A DNA stretch of 64,000 nucleotides from Blastocystis hominis (taxonomy: Eukaryota > Sar > Bigyra > Opalinata > Blastocystidae): assembly GCF_000151665.1 (NCBI RefSeq), contig NW_013171830.1:179065-243064 (forward strand), in the 5' to 3' direction. The notes under the pieces were generated by a model. The model had not been told where the DNA came from. It searched no databases and saw nothing but the letters and a program-made list of their open reading frames with translations. Below, in pieces: positions 57,694 through 64,000 of this stretch (the stretch's first letter is position 1; each line of letters starts with the position of its first letter). The position numbers were made by a program, and so were the translations under genes.

Positions 57694-58657
57694 TCATTTG
57701 GCTTCAATCTTTTGATTAGAAGGTTCTGTTCCGCATGGACAGTTTTCGACTCTTCCGCGCAGCTTCAACACACGAGTAGTCGCATCTTCTCCGTTGTACA
57801 GAAGCAATCTTCCCTCAAGTGTCTTTCCAATTCCTAATATCAACTTCAATACTTCAACCGCCTATTTTCGATGCGTATGATATTATCTACCTCCATTGAT
57901 CCGACCACCCCGGGTAGCGGAGACAAGATAGGTAACTTTCCGCCATATTTCTCACTATCGGGAGTTACAGGGGTTGTAGGATACAAGCAGCGAAAGCAAG
58001 GACCCTGGTTGTGACCATAGACGGTGACCTTTGTTACAGATTGTACAGAACTGTACCTGACCGGAAAAGCGCTGCGTGGCTCCTGATACGAAGCACTTTC
58101 CTTGACGGACACATTCATCATTTATAGTATAGCGGGTTTCGATGTTATCGCAACAATCTACAATGAAATCGTGTTCTGCAATGAGTTTAGGGGCATTCTC
58201 TTTTGTAAAACGTTCAACGATTGCAACACACTCCAAAGAAGAGTTGAGCTCAAGGGCTCGACTTCGAAGCGATTCTGCCTAGATATTATTGGAAAATGCA
58301 AAGATAGCTTTCGGAATGTGATCGATTGCGCTCTTTTCTGTGTGAGCGACTTGACGATGAATGTTACCAAGTTCCACAACATCGTCGTCGATAATTGTGA
58401 GATGACCTACATATCGGCAATATGCAAATGACTAACCAATTCCGCTTCCTACCAGATAAAGAACTACCGGTGTTCCTAATCCACCTGCCCCTATTACTAA
58501 TACTCTTGCGTGTTCGATTCTTTTCTACTGCTTTAGCTTAAGACATAAACCACACTTGACCTTCAACTCCTACACCTTCAAGACGAATCTGTCTGGAATA
58601 TCGTTCATTCCATTCTGTACTCTCCGAAGGACGCTTGACAGATAGTTTGTCTTGCAT
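57694..58657 (-). CDS. UBA4/MoeB-type E1-like adenylyltransferase
   Basis: A ThiF/E1-family enzyme that adenylates the C-terminal glycine of a ubiquitin-like sulfur carrier (Urm1 or MOCS2A), for tRNA thiolation or molybdopterin synthesis. Motifs: [19 protein letters not shown] loop [45 protein letters not shown]. The zinc cysteines are in PCFRCLYP and NCPCG. It stops after the adenylation domain with no rhodanese domain, unlike human MOCS3. One intron, 58279-58308, has a GC donor (GC...AG); all others are GT-AG. Start ATG 58657 ([10 protein letters not shown]); TGA stop; TGTTTATT lies downstream. Its start is only 29 bases from the end of the upstream FolD gene. Confidence 0.9.
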
Positions 58658-58685
58658 TGAAAATGGAATGTGAAACAAACAGACA

Positions 58686-59799
58686 AGCAATTATTAACAT
58701 TCAATGCAACATTGCTAAACGAGTTATAGTACACTGCCAAATCATTTTGAAGAACAAAAGCTTTCAATGTGTTATTCATCAGCATAGCCGTAGTCAGCAA
58801 AGCTACACCACCAGGAACTGGGGTGATAGCTCCTGCAATCCCAATACAGCTCTCCATATCGACATCCCCAGCCAAAACATCTTCCATTCAAACAATCAAA
58901 TCAGAAAATTACAAATACCATTTCGGTCCTTCACACATCGCGTTCCAATATCGATGATTGTTGTTCCGGGCTTCAACCAATCTCCTTTGATCATTCCTGG
59001 ATTCCCCACGGCAGAAACGACCAAATCAGCAGATCGACATAACTCTGGTGTGTTTGGGGTATGCTCATGAGCCATAGTGCATGTCATGCCCAACTGTTGA
59101 AGAAGGAAAAAGCACGGAATGCCGACGAGACTGCTACAGCCGATAACGAGAGCATGCCGGTCAACTGTAGGAATGCGATAGGAATAGAATGAAGGAGTTA
59201 TGGGATAAAGTATTGGATATTTTTATGAAGTGAAGCATTGCTTGGGCAGCACAAGGGATAGGAAGGGTCTATTCCTCACCAAAGAAGAAGAAGAAAATAT
59301 CCACATTGCCATAGTGGGAGGCAAGTAGTTGACCCTGCGTCAGTGGATGACAACCATCTACATCCTTCTCTGGAGAAATGGTTTTCAAAATGGACTGCGT
59401 GTTCACCGACTCTACATAAAACAAGGACTATTCACATCTACTAGGCAATGGTAGTTGAACGATTATTCCATTTACCTCCTTGGAATGATTCAAGTCGGTG
59501 ATGCACTGCTGGATCTCTGCAGTTGTGGCAGAATCGGAAAAAGTGTATTCTTTGAAATCGATTCCAAGAGAGAATGCCAGCTGCCGCTTGGCATACACAT
59601 AACGTTCCATTTCCATTTGATTTCCAACACGAATCACGGCTAGACCAGCTCTCATTTTCAAGTCATTGTATATTCGACTGGTTTTAAAGGTAATCTAGAG
59701 TGAATTGTATTTCGACGGTTTTACGTCACTCCTGAGTCTTTCGCTCAACCTCCAGCCATCCAGGATGGTTGTGCGCACAATCCCTTTTGAAAGTTGCAT
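58686..59799 (-). CDS. folD: Methylene-tetrahydrofolate dehydrogenase/cyclohydrolase (FolD)
   Basis: The bifunctional one-carbon enzyme making 10-formyl-THF from methylene-THF. Seen: [38 protein letters not shown]; the IPCA loop where the family has [37 protein letters not shown] and AITPVPGGV. Introns join these exons in frame. The junction near 59150-59230, between AMLHFIK and VDRHALVIG, has no GT donor that I can find and is unresolved. After ...VALNVNNC the next base is T (58686), then four bases and TGTTTGTT. Without a polyadenylation-made stop the frame runs on into the UBA4 gene to 58570. Start ATG 59799 is the best candidate. Confidence 0.9.
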
Positions 59800-59866
59800 A
59801 GAATGAAAAACGCCATTCCACTTTTTGGGGCATTTCAAACAAACAATCGTTCTGAGAGTAGCCAAT

Positions 59867-60224
59867 TTACTTCTTTTGTCTGTAAGAGCAGCCGGCGACA
59901 ATGCGAGCCTTGCCTCCGGAAGGAGTGCACAGAAGCGCGTTGCAGCTAAACAGTCAGCCCAACCAAATAACTCTACTTTTCACATACAACAGCAGTCTGC
60001 GCATGGCTAAACACAGTGGTGCTAAAAGATCAAAGAAACGACTAACCACTCACATAGTCATACAACCAGGGCATTTGACATCCATGAAATAGCTGTTAGG
60101 AGCCTGAACGAGGCGCTTCAGCTTGTGCTTCTGACATTCTTCTTCAGCAGAGGGATAACGCAAATCGTTCACCTAAAAGCAGTGAGAACACCACACTCTC
60201 AATATGCAACGAGTTAAATACCAT
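59867..60224 (-). CDS. RPS27: Small ribosomal subunit protein eS27
   Basis: The zinc-ribbon protein eS27 of the 40S subunit. It has [49 protein letters not shown] and a final [20 protein letters not shown]; the four zinc cysteines are all present. Three introns: the first (~49 bases) lies directly after the initiator ATG (60222-60224), a common feature of ribosomal protein genes; the others are ~31 bases. Genomic TAA. TGTTTGTT lies at 59838-59845 on the minus strand, only 39 bases before the FolD start. Confidence 0.95.
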
Positions 60225-60339
60225 AGTGTCAAATAGCGAGGTGCTTGAAACAAAAAGTAAGGCTCAACCAGAAAAAAGACAAATTAACTCCCTATTTCTG
60301 GAATTTACAAAAAACAAACTATTCATTCTAAAATACATT

Positions 60340-60925
60340 TTAAAACATCGGACCTTCATCATCATCATCGTCACCACCCATGCCAAACGAATCCTCCGAG
60401 TTGGCGTAGTTAATCTCGTATTCGTTCTCTTCATCTTCATAAATCGTATCCTTATTGAGGTCATCACCTTCCTGGGGTCTACAGTGAACAAACCAACTTA
60501 CAACCCACTCCGCATTCTCCGGCTCTTCCTTCTCCTCAGTTTCCTTCTGCTTAGCTTCACGATGAATCTTTATGCGCATCATTTGAGCAGGTTTCTGGGA
60601 CTTCTCTCCCAACAACTCTACACAACACATAACATTCAAAAGACTACCCGTCGGAATATACTTCGACAAAATCTCGTACGAATAAAATGATCCTAACTTG
60701 GTGTTATTCTTCTGGGCAGAATACTTGTCACTGTATCGTTCAAACTGCATATTTCCCTCTTGAAGCTCCACATAGAACGGAGATTTCTGAATAGAACTCA
60801 CTACGAGTCGATGGTTCTCGACAATGCTCCTTATGGTGATTATCGGTACAAGCAACGTACTGCTCTCTTGCAGATAACACCACAAACGGATGGATATCAT
60901 CCCGAGGCGGATAGAGCGGCTCCAT
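60340..60925 (-). CDS. RNA polymerase III subunit RPC7-like (Rpc31/POLR3G)
   Basis: A small acidic-tailed protein. The N-terminal block (MEPLYPPRDDIHPFVVLS), the central QKSPFYVELQ...MQFERYSDKY and the Asp/Glu-rich tail ending YANSEDSFGMGG-DDDDD match the pattern of RPC7, which bridges the RPC82-RPC34 initiation module of RNA polymerase III. Two ~30-base introns fit (GTACGTTG...CATAAG near 60848-60880; GTAAGTTG...CCCCAG near 60470-60500). Genomic TAA. It is divergent from GlyRS, with 56 bases between the two start codons. The family is low-complexity and the match is by eye, so confidence is moderate. Confidence 0.7.
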
Positions 60926-60981
60926 TTTGTTTTTTCCGTATTTGCTTGGAATCGCGGTTTTTTTTATCTGTTACTCATTCT

Positions 60982-63287
60982 ATGATACGAAGCATCTGCC
61001 GAGTTTTTCAAACCCCCCACTCGGCTTTTTGCACCTTAGGAAATCCATTATCGAGAGGATGGTGTTTGCGCTCGATGGTACGGAGTTTCTCAACAAACGT
61101 CGTGGATATCGGAGGGATTCGTGCTTCTTTAACCAGACAAAAGGGAATTGTGAGACAACTCAAGAAGGATGGAGCGACTCAGGAAGAAGTCACTGCTGGT
61201 ACGTTTTTTGATCATTTTTGTCACTTTCAGCTGTCAAGAAGCTGCAGGAATTGAAAGCCCAGCTGGAAGCGGAGGTGAAGAAGCAGGAGCCCGAGGAGAC
61301 CTTTGACAAGGCTACGTTCGACGATGTGCTGCTCCAGAAGATGTTTGTAGTCCCTTCGTTCGAGATTTATGGAGGAGTGGCAGGTTTATACGATTTTGGT
61401 CCGATCACCTGCTCTCTGAAGAGCAACTTTATCAATCTGTGGAAGCAGCACTTCATTCTGGAGGAGGACATGTTGGAAGTGGAGTGCACCAACCTGACTC
61501 CCTACTGTGCTTTGAAGACTTCCGGTGGGTGCTTCGTAGCGATCTGATTTGCAGGCCACGTGGACAAGTTCACCGACCTGATGGTGAAGGACAGCAAGAC
61601 GGGCGAGTGCTACCGTGCTGACGTTTTGTTTCTTTGCACCGGTGAGGCGTAGAAGCTGCTGGAGGCGAAGATGGACGAGCTGCTGAAGGACGTGACTCTG
61701 ACGAGCGATCAGCGTTTGGAGTTGGAGCACATCCGCATCCAGGCGGACGCGTACTCTGCGGACGAGCTGGACGCTCTGTTCGCGAAGTACGGCGTGGTGG
61801 CTCTGGCGACGGGGAATCCGCTGACGCACCCGTTCCCGTTCAACCTGATGTTCGGGACGCAGATCGGTCCGGAGGGCACGATGCAGGGCTTCCTCCGCCC
61901 CGAGACCGCGCAGGGCATGTTCATGAACTTCCGCCGCCTGCTGAACTTCAACGGACGCAAGTTCCCGTTCGCGGCGGCGCAGGTGGGCACGGGGTTCCGC
62001 AACGAGATCTCTCCGCGCGCGGGGCTGCTGCGCGTGCGCGAGTTCCCGATGGCGGAGATCGAGCACTTCTGCAACCCGAGCGATAAGCGACACCCGAAGT
62101 TCGCCTCGGTGGCCCATCTGGTGCTGCCGCTGTTCTCGCGGAGCCACCAGCAGGGCGACGGAAAGCTGCTGACGATGACGCGTGGGCGAGGGAGCGGGGA
62201 CTGAGGGCTAGTGGGCGAGGCCGTGGCCGCGGGAATCGTGAACAACGAAACGCTGGGATACTTCATGGCGCGCACGTATCTGTTCCTGAAGCGCGTGGGA
62301 ATCGATCCGGAGAAGATGCGGTTCCGCCAGCACCTGCTGACGGAGATGGCGCACTACGCGTCGGACTGCTGGGACTGCGAAATCAAGCTCTCCTACGGAT
62401 GGACGGAGTGCGTGGGCATTGCCGACCGCGCGTGCTTCGATCTGAAGGTGGGCGTGGCGACGAGGCGTGAGCGGTAGATGCACAGCGACGCTACGAAGGT
62501 GGAGATGACGGCCTCGGTGAAGCACGACGTCCCGATCGAGAAGAACGTGCTGGCTCCGACGTTCAACAGCCGCGCGATCGGCGTGGCCTTCAAGAAGGAG
62601 CAGGCGATCGTCAAGGACTATCTGAAGACGCTGGGCGAGGAGCAGCCGGAGGAGTGCCAGAAGCTGGCGGACAGTCTGGCGGCGACGGGCTCCGCGGAGA
62701 TCGGCCCCTGCGCGAACGGCGCCAAGTACACCATCACGCCCGAGATGGTGACGTTCAAGCCGACGGTGCTGAAGATCCACGAGGAGAAGTTCATCCCCTC
62801 GGTGGTGGAGCCGTCCTTCGGAGTGGGCAGACTGATCTACTCCATCCTGGAGCACGCGTTCTATGTCCGCGAGGGAGAGGAGAAGCGAAACGTGATGGCG
62901 TTCAAGCCGACGGTGGCGGCGTTCAAGTGCTCCGTGATGCCCATCAACAACTCCGAACAATTCACGCCCATCGTGGATCGCATCGGAGCGTCGCTTCGCT
63001 CCTACGCGCTGGCCTTCAAGACCGATGCTTCCTCGGCGTCGATCGGACGACGCTATGCGCGTGCCGATGAGATCGGAATCCCGTTCGCTGTGACGATCGA
63101 CTTCGAGACGGTCGACGAAAAGAGCGAGCTGTTCAACACCGTCACCCTGAGAGAAAGAGACTCGATGAAGCAGGTGCGATTGCCTATCGAGGATGTGGCC
63201 GTGGTGGTGAACGATATCGTCAAGGAGAGAACGGTGTGGGAAGATCTGCTGGAGAAGTACCCTCAAGTGAGTGTGAAGGAGGAATAA
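60982..63287 (+). CDS. GARS: Glycyl-tRNA synthetase (eukaryotic alpha2 type)
   Basis: A class II synthetase charging tRNA-Gly. From ATG 60982 there is a basic targeting-like leader ([17 protein letters not shown]...), then a WHEP-like helical hairpin ([20 protein letters not shown]). The catalytic core begins [20 protein letters not shown]. Motif 2 lies in [17 protein letters not shown] and [20 protein letters not shown]; motif 3 in [14 protein letters not shown]. The anticodon domain ends the protein. Five short introns restore frame (61201-61232 is one). Internal in-frame Met codons before the WHEP (MVRSFSTN) could give a cytosolic form, so dual targeting from one gene is plausible, though inferred. 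Genomic TAA; TGTTTGTT follows near 63300. Confidence 0.95.
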
Positions 63288-63430
63288 TGGGGATGCATTG
63301 TTTGTTGTAATGGCCAATCAAGGTGTGGGTGGGAGTGAGTGAGATGAAATGAGTGTTACAAATGCGGAAAATAGAGAGTGGAGAACAGGAGTGAGAGAAC
63401 TACTCCATTACTCGGAACAAACAGCAATCC

Positions 63431-63792
63431 TCATTTCTTCATCGATTCAAAATACGTTTTCACATAGGAAGACAGCATCGACATAAAAGCAAAACTAAAC
63501 AGACAGGATTCACAGACAATACTTACCCCAACGTCACGAGAATGTTGAACTTATCTACAGAGACCAATTTCATCCACGTTAGAGAAGCCACTCCAGTAAA
63601 GAGACTTAGCCACCCAAGTAAACGAGACTATTTTGTGAGATCGAATCAGCAAATCAAGAAATATATATATATATGTAGCGTTTAAGAGACAAACAACGAG
63701 ATGATACTGTAAAGGTTAGGCGCTTCATCTTCAACCGTCTGAGGCTTTCTTTCATACGATTTGTAGTAACTTGGACGTCTTACGTCTTCCAT
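63431..63792 (-). CDS. Asterix / WDR83OS-like ER membrane chaperone subunit
   Basis: A small (~95 residue) membrane protein of the PAT complex, which with CCDC47 protects nascent polar helices at the ER translocon. The N-terminus MEDVRRPSYYKSY and EDEAPNLYSIISLF match Asterix (DPRRP...PDYMNLLGMIFS). The next exon gives WLSLFTGVASLTWMKLV and the last AFMSMLSSYVKTYFESMKK. Two introns: one ~60 bases with an AT repeat, one 31 bases. Genomic TGA, then TGTTTGTT. The assignment rests on size, topology and the N-terminal motif. Confidence 0.75.
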
Positions 63793-64000
63793 TGAGTTTG
63801 TTTCTATGATATGACAAAAAATGAGCCTTTTCAGTACAAAATGAGAATCTTGCTATTCGAAAGGATTTAAGCTTAGAAATAGAAGGAAACTCAAAGCAGA
63901 TCAGCGAAGTCCGTACTCAATAAGAAAGCTGAAATTGTTACTTTTGAATATTGTTTAGTAGAATACATACATTGAAAAGACAAGTACGCATCATATCAAA
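63793..64000. other. Window end, upstream of Asterix
   Basis: 208 AT-rich bases holding the presumed promoter of the Asterix gene. No gene is recognisable. Confidence 0.4.

Noticed and set aside
62208-63317. 369-codon frame antisense to GlyRS
   Set aside because: Composition is His/Arg/Leu-rich and it overlaps clearly conserved synthetase sequence.

Overview
The window is nuclear DNA of a compact-genome eukaryote, and everything points to the gut stramenopile Blastocystis or a close relative. About 30 protein genes are packed on both strands. They are cut by very short introns (mostly 28-37 bases, GT...AG), which restore frame and family homology when removed. Many gene ends carry TGTTTGTT or a close variant (TGTTTGTA, TGTTTGTG, TGTTTGCA, TGTTTGGC, TGTTTATT). 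In Blastocystis this element sits just downstream of the poly(A) site, and polyadenylation itself builds some stop codons. In at least eight genes here the same geometry recurs: an in-frame T at codon position 1, four bases, then the element. The T plus the poly(A) tail would read TAA. No rRNA, tRNA, CRISPR array, virus-like element or transposon was recognised.

Layout. 1-5.0 kb: two tandem Hsp70-like genes, the first cut by the window edge. 5.0-11.2 kb (-): a giant ubiquitin-like/ARM-repeat protein. 11.5-12.8 kb (+): organellar RecA. 12.8-18.5 kb (-): Ecm29-like proteasome adaptor. 18.7-24 kb: DPH4, an acidic protein, a TALE homeodomain protein, a PHD finger fused to an MT-A70 (METTL3-like) methyltransferase, and a Rab18-like GTPase. 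24-29.8 kb (-): a multidomain GH13-like/GT5 glucan synthase. 30-38 kb: an unknown protein, a PABPN1-like protein, NOC4, a GDT1 transporter and a possibly myristoylated LRR protein. 38-43.3 kb: a P4-ATPase flippase and mitochondrial-type PheRS. 43.8-50.1 kb (+): a ~1,900-residue protein alternating MORN-like and BspA-like LRR modules. 50.2-54.3 kb (-): a pepsin-like protein with altered active sites and an intronless B12-dependent class II ribonucleotide reductase. 54.8-64 kb: sphingosine kinase, Fe-superoxide dismutase, UBA4/MoeB-type E1, FolD, ribosomal protein eS27, RPC7, glycyl-tRNA synthetase and Asterix.

Working logic. Genes are monocistronic and mostly housekeeping: translation, RNA modification and 3'-end formation, proteasome and ubiquitin pathways, lipid and glucan metabolism, and organelle maintenance (RecA, PheRS, GlyRS with a likely targeting peptide). 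Convergent neighbours often share one 15-17 base palindrome made of two opposed TGTTTG elements, so both mRNAs end within a few bases of each other. Coordinates for spliced genes run from start codon to stop, or to the T that polyadenylation would complete. Intron positions were inferred by eye from frame, phase and homology, without transcripts.
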